In this document: in pieces, positions 45,873 to 53,252 of the stretch
Position numbering within the stretch: position 1 is the first letter of the stretch
Layout of the letters: each line of letters starts with the position of its first letter
Notes under the pieces: model-generated
Told to the model about the DNA's origin: nothing
The model's input: the letters and a program-made list of their open reading frames with translations, nothing else
Database searches by the model: none
Program-made: the position numbers and the translations under genes
Source of the DNA: Desulfogranum japonicum DSM 18378
GTDB taxonomy: Bacteria; Desulfobacterota; Desulfobulbia; Desulfobulbales; Desulfobulbaceae
Direction of reading: 5' to 3'
DNA: 64,000 bases
Assembly (NCBI RefSeq): GCF_000429945.1
Contig: NZ_KE386993.1
Location: forward strand, 71,943 to 135,942

Positions 45873-47045
45873 ATGATTTGCAATGGTCTCGAACAACTAG
45901 TTGCATCCCCACCTGGATGGATGAGGGGAAAACGTCTGGGATTACTTGCCAACCAGGCATCCACGGACAGAAATTTTATCCATGCCAGGGATCTGATAGC
46001 AGCCTCCTTTCCAGGGCAGCTGCGTTGCCTGTTTTCACCACAACACGGTTTCTTTAGTGAAAAACAGGATAATATGGTGGAATCCGGACATGTCACAGAT
46101 ACGATAACCGGTCTTCCCATATATTCTTTATATGGAGAAACCAGAAAACCGTATCCGGAAATGTTTGCTGATATCGACATTCTCCTGATTGACTTGATAG
46201 ATGTCGGTACCAGGGTGTACACTTTTATCTGGACAGTGGTGTATTGTATGCAGGTTGCAGCTGACACCGGCGTCAGGGTCGTTATCCTTGACAGACCAAA
46301 TCCTATTGGGGGAAATCTGGTTGAGGGTAATCTCCTGGAACCTGAATACAGCTCTTTTGTCGGCCTGTGTTCCATTCCCATGCGTCACGGTATGACCATA
46401 GGAGAGCTCGCCATATACTGTCGTCGGGAGTTACATATAGAGGTCGACTGCGAAGTCATTACCATGGCAGGCTGGAAACGATCCATGCAATTTGCCGACA
46501 CTGGATTTCCCTGGGTTTTTCCTTCTCCCAATATGCCTGCAGCGTCAACAGCACTCGTATATCCTGGTCAGGTTATATGGGAAGGGACTTCTTTGTCAGA
46601 AGGAAGAGGAACAACTCTGCCTTTTGAAATTTTTGGTGCCCCTTATCTTGACCATCAGCATGTGTTGGACTTTTTACGTGCAGATGACTGCATAGGATGC
46701 AGGCTGCGTCCCCTTATTTTTGAACCCTGTTCAGGGAAATGGGCCGGGCATGCGTGTACAGGGTTCCAAATTCACGTTCATCAACCAGAGCTGTATAACA
46801 GTTATCGGACCAGTCTGGCTCTGCTTCAGGCCTGTATGTTGCTGTATCCTGTTGATTTTTCTTATAAGGAGCCACCCTATGAATATGAATTCGAGCGATT
46901 GCCCATGGATTTGATTTTGGGGAGTAAAGCTGTGCGTAAGGCCTTGGAGGAGGGCACTCCTGTTCAGGAATTGGAGTCGGAGTGGAGTCAGGAGTTAGAT
47001 GAGTTTCATCAAAAACGTTCTGCTGTTTTACTTTACGGAGAATGA
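45873..47045 (+). CDS. NamZ-like exo-N-acetylmuramidase (DUF1343), apparently without signal peptide
   Basis: A 390-residue DUF1343 protein. Family hallmarks are GKRLGLLANQAS, LFSPQHGFFSEKQ, LPIYSLYG, IDLIDVGTRVYTFIWT, DRPNPIGGNLVEGN and PSPNMPAASTALVYPG. Characterised members (NamZ) remove terminal N-acetylmuramic acid from peptidoglycan fragments. Those are usually exported, but here the N-terminus starts directly in the enzyme with no hydrophobic signal, suggesting a cytoplasmic enzyme acting on imported fragments. The ATG at 45873 has GGAG five bases upstream; a TTG at 45858 is less likely. It lies upstream of the lpxD gene, 180 bases away. Confidence 0.88.
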   Translation: MICNGLEQLVASPPGWMRGKRLGLLANQASTDRNFIHARDLIAASFPGQLRCLFSPQHGFFSEKQDNMVESGHVTDTITGLPIYSLYGETRKPYPEMFADIDILLIDLIDVGTRVYTFIWTVVYCMQVAADTGVRVVILDRPNPIGGNLVEGNLLEPEYSSFVGLCSIPMRHGMTIGELAIYCRRELHIEVDCEVITMAGWKRSMQFADTGFPWVFPSPNMPAASTALVYPGQVIWEGTSLSEGRGTTLPFEIFGAPYLDHQHVLDFLRADDCIGCRLRPLIFEPCSGKWAGHACTGFQIHVHQPELYNSYRTSLALLQACMLLYPVDFSYKEPPYEYEFERLPMDLILGSKAVRKALEEGTPVQELESEWSQELDEFHQKRSAVLLYGE

Positions 47046-47223
47046 GAAATGCGCTATGGTCGAGCCGCCTGCAGGTCGGGATCGCACAGTATAGATACCA
47101 CCTGAATTCGAGCAAAAAACATGTGTTTATAGACAGAAATTGCTCTGATTCGCAAAGAATAAATCTCAATACAGACGCGGAACCTGGAATCAGAAAAGAC
47201 ATATTTATCATGGGAGAATAGTT

Positions 47224-48279
47224 GTGTCACGTTCATACTCTCTTCAGGAGTTGGCTGAATATGTCGGAGGGGTCGTTGTTGGTGACCCTCTGCAACAGAT
47301 TAGTGGTCTTAACGGCTTCGATCTCGCTGGCCCTGGTGAAATAACATATTTGAATACAGCCAGGCAGGTGGATGAAAAGATGCATCTTTGTCAGGCTGGA
47401 GCATGTATCATTCCAGTTGAAAGGGATTCACCACCTGTAAGCTGTATCATTATTGATCCGGTGGACATTGCTGCCGCCCGAATCCACAATCTCTTGTTGG
47501 AAACACCTTTTCAGGCAAAAGGTATTCATCCTCAAGCAGTGTTGGGAAGCGATTGTGAGGTTGCCGATGAAGTCACTATCGGCCCCATGGTGGTTGTCGG
47601 TGACAGGGTACGAATCGGCAAACGGGTGACTCTGTATCCGGGAGTGGTTCTCGGCGATGATGTGATTATCGGCGATGATACGACCCTTCATGCAAATGTG
47701 ACAGTGGCAGACGGATGTACCATAGGAAAACGAGTTGTTCTTTATCATGGAGCAGTTGTTGGCAGTGATGGGTTCGGCTTTGTGACCGACAGGACAACAG
47801 GTTCCCATATCACCAAACCGCAGGTGGGGACCGTTCGTATCGACGATGATGTGCAGATAGGAGCAAACAGCTGTGTGGATCGGGCCGCTTTTGGGGTAAC
47901 GTGGATTAAGTCCGGTACGCGCATCGACAACCTCGTTCAGGTTGCTCATAATGTGGAAATTGGAGAAAATTCCATTTTGGTTGCGCAGGTTGGCATTGCT
48001 GGCAGCACACGTCTCGGTCGAAATGTCGTTTTGGGTGCCAAAGTAGGTATCAATGGTCATATACATCTTGATGACGGTGTTATGGTGGCAGCCATGGGAG
48101 GGGTACATAACAGCCAGCCCAAGGGAGCCATGGTTGGTGGAGTCCCTGCCATTGAGGTAAAAAAATGGGGCAGGTCTGCCGCAGCTTACAGCCGTTTACC
48201 GGAGATGGTTAAGGAAGTGCGTCGGCTGAGAAAGGAAGTGGATCAATTAAAAGCTACCGTGAGCAGAAAGGAAAAGTAA
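47224..48279 (+). CDS. lpxD: UDP-3-O-acylglucosamine N-acyltransferase LpxD
   Basis: LpxD adds the second acyl chain from acyl-ACP to UDP-glucosamine in lipid A synthesis. The 351 residues begin with the uridine-binding domain (SRSYSLQELAEYVGG), pass into the left-handed beta-helix of hexapeptide repeats (for example VTIGPMVVVGDRVRIGKRV), with the catalytic His in VQVAHNVEIGENS, and end in an alpha-helical arm. The start is a GTG with GGAG upstream. fabZ follows 6 bases later. Confidence 0.95.
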   Translation: MSRSYSLQELAEYVGGVVVGDPLQQISGLNGFDLAGPGEITYLNTARQVDEKMHLCQAGACIIPVERDSPPVSCIIIDPVDIAAARIHNLLLETPFQAKGIHPQAVLGSDCEVADEVTIGPMVVVGDRVRIGKRVTLYPGVVLGDDVIIGDDTTLHANVTVADGCTIGKRVVLYHGAVVGSDGFGFVTDRTTGSHITKPQVGTVRIDDDVQIGANSCVDRAAFGVTWIKSGTRIDNLVQVAHNVEIGENSILVAQVGIAGSTRLGRNVVLGAKVGINGHIHLDDGVMVAAMGGVHNSQPKGAMVGGVPAIEVKKWGRSAAAYSRLPEMVKEVRRLRKEVDQLKATVSRKEK

Positions 48280-48285
48280 TATATT

Positions 48286-48741
48286 ATGAAAGCGGAAAAT
48301 GACATTCAACTCCCCATAGATATTCAGAAAATTATGCAACTTATCCCTCATAGGTATCCTTTTATCCTGGTTGACCGGGTGACGGATATCGTGTTGGGGC
48401 AAAGTATTGTAGCCTTGAAAAATGTATCCATGGGAGAACCATATTTTCAAGGACATTTTCCACAGGAACCGGTCATGCCAGGAGTTTTGATTCTTGAAGG
48501 AATGGCACAGGCAGGAGGTATACTGGCGTATCTTTCTGATCCTGAAATGATAGGTGAAAAGCTGGTGTACTTTGCCGGTATCGATAAAGTTAGATTTCGT
48601 AAGGTTGTGCGTCCTGGAGATCAGTTAATCTTCAAACTTGAGCTTATCAAGCATAAGGCCAGGTTGACGAAGATGGCCGGTAAAGCCTATGTGAATGATG
48701 AACTGGTTACTGAGGCTGAACTCATGGCAACCTTCGCCTGA
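48286..48741 (+). CDS. fabZ: (3R)-hydroxyacyl-ACP dehydratase FabZ
   Basis: FabZ dehydrates beta-hydroxyacyl-ACP in fatty acid elongation and competes with lipid A synthesis for hydroxyacyl chains. The 151-residue length is normal. The catalytic His is in LIPHRYPFILVDRV and the catalytic Glu in FPQEPVMPGVLILEGMAQ. It sits 6 bases after lpxD in the widespread lpxD-fabZ-lpxA order, with lpxA 206 bases further on. Confidence 0.95.
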   Translation: MKAENDIQLPIDIQKIMQLIPHRYPFILVDRVTDIVLGQSIVALKNVSMGEPYFQGHFPQEPVMPGVLILEGMAQAGGILAYLSDPEMIGEKLVYFAGIDKVRFRKVVRPGDQLIFKLELIKHKARLTKMAGKAYVNDELVTEAELMATFA

Positions 48742-48947
48742 CGCTAACCTCCTGTATTCTGTTTACCTTTTTTATATCTGGTTCCAATCCATGGACACTT
48801 GCGTTTCTATATGTATTCCATGATATGGTGGCACCAGATGCAAAATTTCCGGTACAGTAAGTATATCAACATTTCATCATCGACGTAACACCAGCAGTTT
48901 TAACAAACCGGATATATAACAACTAGAATCCGGCAACAGGATTTAAT
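48742..48947. other. 206-bp spacer inside the lpx cluster
   Basis: fabZ and lpxA are usually close together; here they are separated by non-coding DNA. The segment TATCAACATTTCATCATCGACGT at about 48868-48890 recurs with a few changes at about 59534-59556 in another intergenic region. No gene is supported. The spacer may carry an insertion of a short repeat or an internal promoter for lpxA-lpxI. Confidence 0.4.
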
Positions 48948-49745
48948 ATGAGTATACACACCACCGCTATAGTTGATCCCAGGGCCCAGATAGACAGTTC
49001 CGTAATTTTAGAGCCGTATGTGACCATTGATGGGCCTGTAAGCATTGGGGCCAATACCAGAGTATGCGCACATGCGGTTGTCTCCGGTAAAACCACCATT
49101 GGATCAGGCAATGTCATCGGTTCTTTTACCTCTGTCGGTGCTCCTCCCCAGGATCTGCATTACAAAGGGGAAGAGACTGAACTGATCATTGGTGATGACA
49201 ATCAGATTCGTGAATACGCTTCTATCCATCGAGGTACCAATAAAGGTGGTGGAAAGACTGTTATCGGCGACCGCAATATGATAATGGCGTATAGTCATAT
49301 TGCCCATGACTGTATTATCGGCAACAATGTCATCATGGCCAATGTAGCCACCCTTGCCGGTCATGTGGAGATCGGTAACCATGCCAACCTTGGCGGTCTG
49401 GTGGCGGTACATCAGTTTTGCAGGATTGGAGCCCATGCTTACGTTGGCGGCATGTCAGGCATTTCTCTGGATGTTCCTCCCTTTGTCATTATGGAGGGAA
49501 CCAGAAACAGGATGAGGATTGCAGGTATAAACAAGATCGGTTTACGCAGAGCAGGTATGGACCGTGATACCATAAAACAACTGGACGCAGCCTTTAAACT
49601 GCTTTTTCGTTCACCTCATTTGCTTTTAAAAGATGCACTTGCACAGATTGAAGAAGATATGGCTGATTGTGCGGAAGTGCAGACGCTGGCGGCTTTCTTT
49701 CAGACAAGCAAACGCGGTGTAGTTAAACGAACCATTGATGATTGA
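48948..49745 (+). CDS. lpxA: UDP-N-acetylglucosamine acyltransferase LpxA
   Basis: LpxA performs the first committed step of lipid A synthesis. The 265 residues form a hexapeptide-repeat beta-helix (SIHTTAIVDPRAQIDSSVIL onward) with the catalytic His in YSHIAHDCIIGNNVIMAN and the C-terminal helical domain starting GINKIGLRRAGMDRD. The stop overlaps the start of lpxI, so the two are translationally coupled. Confidence 0.96.
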   Translation: MSIHTTAIVDPRAQIDSSVILEPYVTIDGPVSIGANTRVCAHAVVSGKTTIGSGNVIGSFTSVGAPPQDLHYKGEETELIIGDDNQIREYASIHRGTNKGGGKTVIGDRNMIMAYSHIAHDCIIGNNVIMANVATLAGHVEIGNHANLGGLVAVHQFCRIGAHAYVGGMSGISLDVPPFVIMEGTRNRMRIAGINKIGLRRAGMDRDTIKQLDAAFKLLFRSPHLLLKDALAQIEEDMADCAEVQTLAAFFQTSKRGVVKRTIDD

Positions 49746-50604
49746 AAGTGACTCTTCTGTCCCTATGTGCAATACAGATCCCATAGGACTCATCGCTGGA
49801 GGGGGCCAGTTTCCCATTCTTTTTGCCCAGGCAGCAAAAGCCAAGGGACGGAAAGTAATAGCCATTGCCCATGGTGGTGAAACAGACGCAGAAATCGATA
49901 AGTATGCTGATGTGGTTCATTGGGTCAAACTTGGGCAACTTGGCAAGGTAATCAAGTATTTTAAGCAGGAAGGTGTCAGAGAAACGGTTTTCTGCGGAAC
50001 CATTACCAAAACCAGAATATTTAGAGATGTTCTTCCGGATATCAGGGGGCTGACGCTTTGGAACAAGATTGACCGGAGACTTGATGACGCAATTCTTAGA
50101 GCTGTAGCCGGGGAGTTGGAACAGGAAGGAATTCAAGTTGTCGCTTCAACCTGCTATTTGGAACACCTGCTCTTTCCCGCAGGTCTTCTCACCAGAAAAA
50201 AACCAAGCAAGGAACAGATAGAAGATATTCGTTTTGGCTGGGCTATGGCTCGGGAAGTGGGAAGGTTAGATATCGGTCAGTGTGTAATCGTACAGGGAAG
50301 AACCGTACTGGCAGTGGAGGCCATTGAAGGAACGGATGCGGCAATCCGCAGAGGTGGTTCCCTTTCGCGCCATGGTGCTGTGGTCGTTAAACTTCGAAAA
50401 CCTGGCCAGGATTTTCGCTTTGATCTTCCTGCAACAGGGGAACAAACCATTATATCAATGAGAGAAGTGGGAGCTACTGTCCTTGCTGTGGAGGCCGGAC
50501 AATCATTGCTTTTTGATCCGCAACAGATGATACAGACTGCTAACCAGGCAGGTATTGTCGTGATAGGGATCAGGGAGGATGAACATGGTGAAATCAGTTT
50601 TTGA
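49738..50604 (+). CDS. lpxI: UDP-2,3-diacylglucosamine pyrophosphatase LpxI
   Basis: LpxI hydrolyses UDP-2,3-diacylglucosamine to lipid X, replacing LpxH in many alpha- and deltaproteobacteria. Features are PIGLIAGGGQFPILFAQAA at the N-terminus, GQLGKVIKYFKQEGVRETVFCG, and the catalytic region AIEGTDAAIRRGG plus VVVKLRKPGQDFRFDLPATG. The ATG at 49738 overlaps the lpxA stop by 8 bases; another at 49765 starts closer to the conserved region and is a fair alternative. lpxB is not in the window. Confidence 0.93.
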   Translation: MIESDSSVPMCNTDPIGLIAGGGQFPILFAQAAKAKGRKVIAIAHGGETDAEIDKYADVVHWVKLGQLGKVIKYFKQEGVRETVFCGTITKTRIFRDVLPDIRGLTLWNKIDRRLDDAILRAVAGELEQEGIQVVASTCYLEHLLFPAGLLTRKKPSKEQIEDIRFGWAMAREVGRLDIGQCVIVQGRTVLAVEAIEGTDAAIRRGGSLSRHGAVVVKLRKPGQDFRFDLPATGEQTIISMREVGATVLAVEAGQSLLFDPQQMIQTANQAGIVVIGIREDEHGEISF

Positions 50605-50636
50605 GGGTGGTCTGGCTAACCCGGAAATGCGCACTA

Positions 50637-50779
50637 TGAGGTTGTCCGAGAATAGAAATTTTCGTTCAGCTCAAGGCAAGCCTGAAAAAATACCACAGGC
50701 ATATATATGATATTCCGAGGATATTTTTTCAAGTTTAACGAAGATATGGGCGGAAATAGCATTCTTGGACAGCCTCCTA
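50637..50779 (-). repeat. R3 inverted-end repeat, copy 2 (~143 bp)
   Basis: Reverse-oriented relative to copy 1 (24346-24489). The outer ends are GAGGTTGTCCGAGAATA (left) and ATTCTTGGACAGCCTCCTAG (right); read on the minus strand the shared blocks occur in the same order as in copy 1. It begins 33 bases after the lpxI stop and abuts R2 copy b, forming a compound repeat block. Confidence 0.75.
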
Positions 50780-50803
50780 GCTAGTGTCTATCCATAAGTG
50801 AAG

Positions 50804-50962
50804 TTTTTTGTTCAAGTGTAGGTAAGCATAGACTCCGAGGCGTGCGATAAATTTTACCACAGACATAGAGTTGATATCGGAGTTTTCGCTGACCTTCGAG
50901 GGAAAATTTTGAGCAGAAGACAAAAGTTGGGCAGATAAGCGAGGAACGAGACTCCCAAAAGA
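50804..50962 (-). repeat. R2 repeat, copy b (~159 bp)
   Basis: Minus-strand copy of the R2 family. Read on the minus strand it runs GTCTTTTGGGAGTCTCG, TCTGCTCAAAATTTTCCCTCG, CGATATCAACTCTATGTCTG, ATCGCACGCCTCGGAGTC, TTACCTACACTTGAACAAAAA. It fills the space between R3 copy 2 and the kinase-fold gene that ends at 50973 on the minus strand. Confidence 0.75.
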
Positions 50963-50972
50963 CTAGACAGGC

Positions 50973-51956
50973 CTAACTAAGTTCTTCCCAGGCACGTAAC
51001 AGGTCGTCGTAAAACTCCTTTGTACTTTCATAGAAAACATTGGCAGAAGTACTGAAGTGGAGCAGAATGTTATTGAGACTATCCGGTATATAGGGAAAGA
51101 TTTTTTTGAGATTGACGACCCTGGTTTTTACCAATAATCCCATGTCATCTGGAGTGATACTCGGCAAGGCTGTCGGATAATTTTGGGATAGGTCGCTCAG
51201 GGTATAATGTTCCCTTCCTGTAAGGTACAACAGGATATTTCCAAGTTCAAAAAGATCCAGGGCAAAGGGCCGTTCAGGCAGATAAAAGTCATAGTCATAG
51301 TCTATCCAGGAAAACTCTCCACTTTTACGGTCAACAAAGATATGGTCTCGTCTGATATCGCCATGACGAAATCCCTTACTGTGTAGATAAATAATCCCTT
51401 CAACACATTTAAGGTAACGTTCCAGGATTGAAGGCAATTCATAGTAGAAGTACTCTTCATGGCTGGAACCGCTCCGGTGAATATATTTATCCAGCCGGTA
51501 GCCATTGATGGGTTCAATGACCCTTACCAGGTTGCCTACTGCATCCAGAAGCGGTCTGCCCTGCATGAAGTGCGGACGTCCTTCCACCAATTCCAGTATT
51601 TGTGCTTCTTTTTCCGGGTTACGGTAACAGGTGACCACAAACTGGCCCATACGCATATCAAATCTTTCGTGAAACACCAGCTTCACAATATATCGGCGGC
51701 TGCTTGTCAGTTCTTCAACCTTTGGGACCCATGGCTTTATTTGTTCATCAACACCAAAACGTCCCTCTTTGGTAAAAGATGTTACAAGGAAATACTCGTT
51801 TTCGATGTTGATGACATCTCCATAATCAATGGCTGTAAAATCCGTGGTATCTGAAAAAACTTTGGGTGTTCTCCTGAGCCCGTTTAAAACACGATGCTTT
51901 TTTAGACGCTCCAGTATGATCGGGGGCAGTGTTGTGATCGGAGCATGGGCAACCAT
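50973..51956 (-). CDS. Protein kinase-fold protein paired with UspA
   Basis: A 327-residue protein with a kinase-like fold. The catalytic loop is GFRHGDIRRDHIFV and the metal-binding loop, normally DFG, reads WIDYDYDFYLPERP. The catalytic Asp is kept, but the usual Asn is His. An N-terminal region with INIENEYFLVTSFTKEGRFG may be the nucleotide-binding glycine-rich strand pair. The protein could be a Ser/Thr kinase, a small-molecule kinase or an inactive relative. Its ATG overlaps the UspA stop (TGATG), so the pair is co-translated. Confidence 0.7.
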   Translation of the reverse strand: MVAHAPITTLPPIILERLKKHRVLNGLRRTPKVFSDTTDFTAIDYGDVINIENEYFLVTSFTKEGRFGVDEQIKPWVPKVEELTSSRRYIVKLVFHERFDMRMGQFVVTCYRNPEKEAQILELVEGRPHFMQGRPLLDAVGNLVRVIEPINGYRLDKYIHRSGSSHEEYFYYELPSILERYLKCVEGIIYLHSKGFRHGDIRRDHIFVDRKSGEFSWIDYDYDFYLPERPFALDLFELGNILLYLTGREHYTLSDLSQNYPTALPSITPDDMGLLVKTRVVNLKKIFPYIPDSLNNILLHFSTSANVFYESTKEFYDDLLRAWEELS

Positions 51957-52408
51957 CAGCCAATAACCCAGACAGCGATGTCTTTTCCATTATGGATCAG
52001 GGCACTGGAAATAGAGCCGAAAAGAAATTCTTCTGATCTGGATATCCCTCTTTTTCCAACAACTATGGTCCCGTACCCATACTCCGTCTGCAGTGCCAGG
52101 ATAGCCTCACTTATGGTTTTATTTTCTGCCATAACACATTGTTGCTGGATTGATTCTGGCGAGATTCCGCAAGTTTGCAGATATTCCTGCGCCTTCTGCA
52201 GTACGGGTTGAGCTTTTGTGTTTTCCAGCTCCTTATACCCAGGAAGCAAGCCTCCTGTACTGTAGAAATCTGGAGGCGGTTCTGGGTAAATATGGAGTAG
52301 ACAGAGTTGGATGCCTTCCAGTCGGCCAACCATGCTCCCCACATAATGAACGGCATTTTCAGACATCGGGGAATCATCGATGGCAACAATGATTCGTTTC
52401 CACTCCAT
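51956..52408 (-). CDS. UspA-family universal stress protein
   Basis: About 150 residues from the ATG at 52408, which has AAAGGAG upstream. It begins RIIVAIDDSPMSENAVHY and ends with the ATP-binding motif G-x-x-G-(9x)-G-S in VVGKRGISRSEEFLFGSISS, so it is an ATP-binding type UspA. Co-transcribed with a kinase-fold gene whose start overlaps its stop. Confidence 0.92.
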   Translation of the reverse strand: MEWKRIIVAIDDSPMSENAVHYVGSMVGRLEGIQLCLLHIYPEPPPDFYSTGGLLPGYKELENTKAQPVLQKAQEYLQTCGISPESIQQQCVMAENKTISEAILALQTEYGYGTIVVGKRGISRSEEFLFGSISSALIHNGKDIAVWVIG

Positions 52409-52510
52409 GGGGCACTCCTTTCTCATAAACAGACGTGGCGTCGTTTTTTATACAAAAAGAATGTTCTTAGCGTCGCGCAAAAAAGCTTTGTGACATATTC
52501 CCGTTTAGGC

Positions 52511-53005
52511 TTATTGGGCAGGCTGACAACGGTTGAGAAATGAAAGCCATTTTTCAGAGCTGTTTAAAATTCGTGCGCCGATACGTTTGCCGCTGTGCTC
52601 TTTACGTTCCCATTGCGGACGGACATGCAAAACAGGTAATTCATCGCCTGTCTGAGAAAACAAGGTCAGATTTTCTGAATTTCTGTACAGGGTGTCCGGG
52701 AGATTCTTAAGACAGACACCGTATGCTGAGATGTTGTCAAGCAACGCTGTACAGAAAATATACCCGTCTGTGACATTTATGGTTGTATTGGGAAGAGGGA
52801 TGCGTTCATGTGCTCTTTTTTCCATTTCTCGTTGTTCTTTTGAGAGAGAGATTGTTGTATCCATTTGGTCGCTCCCTCCTTTGGATCTAAAGAGAAGTTT
52901 AAAGCTTTCAGGAAATCCAATGATAACAAGAATAAGTGCTATCATAAGGGCAATCGCGAGGAGGGCAATTACGAAAAATAGATGATTGTTTAACGGGTAA
53001 ACCAT
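52511..53005 (-). CDS. Membrane-anchored PilZ-domain protein
   Basis: A 164-residue protein with one N-terminal transmembrane helix (about 9-30) and a cytoplasmic PilZ domain from about 60. Both c-di-GMP motifs are present: R64-x-x-x-R68 and N91-x-S93-x-x-G96. It is the third PilZ protein with both motifs in this window. It stands alone, 250 bases from the his gene, and its partner is unknown. Confidence 0.85.
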   Translation of the reverse strand: MVYPLNNHLFFVIALLAIALMIALILVIIGFPESFKLLFRSKGGSDQMDTTISLSKEQREMEKRAHERIPLPNTTINVTDGYIFCTALLDNISAYGVCLKNLPDTLYRNSENLTLFSQTGDELPVLHVRPQWERKEHSGKRIGARILNSSEKWLSFLNRCQPAQ

Positions 53006-53206
53006 CTGTATCCTCCTGTAAGCTTAAAAGTGTTGGTATACGAGGTCTATACGAGGAGACACGCTTCTGATACCTGATGTTTTTTTACCCTGGTATCCGT
53101 TGATAATCGTTGTGGTGCGGACAGGATAAAAAAAGTTCACTTCCTGTATAAAGTATATATGCGTGGAGAAAGGAAGTACAGGAGAAAGAGGTGGAAAAGG
53201 AGATGG

Positions 53207-53239
53207 ACAGGGTGTGATCCAATTCGGATAACACCCTGT
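53207..53239. terminator. Hairpin downstream of the hisHF gene
   Basis: ACAGGGTGT at 53207-53215 pairs with ACACCCTGT at 53231-53239, extended inward by ATCC/GGAT with a bulge. It lies 14 bases past the hisHF stop on the minus strand. A T-rich run after the hairpin is weak (CATCTCCTTTTCC), so terminator activity is likely but not certain. Confidence 0.55.
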
Positions 53240-53252
53240 ATGCGTGATGTTT

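Noticed and set aside
47428-48108. 226-codon frame on the minus strand
   Set aside because: Opposite the hexapeptide-repeat part of lpxD; the repeat structure of that gene creates the long antisense frame.
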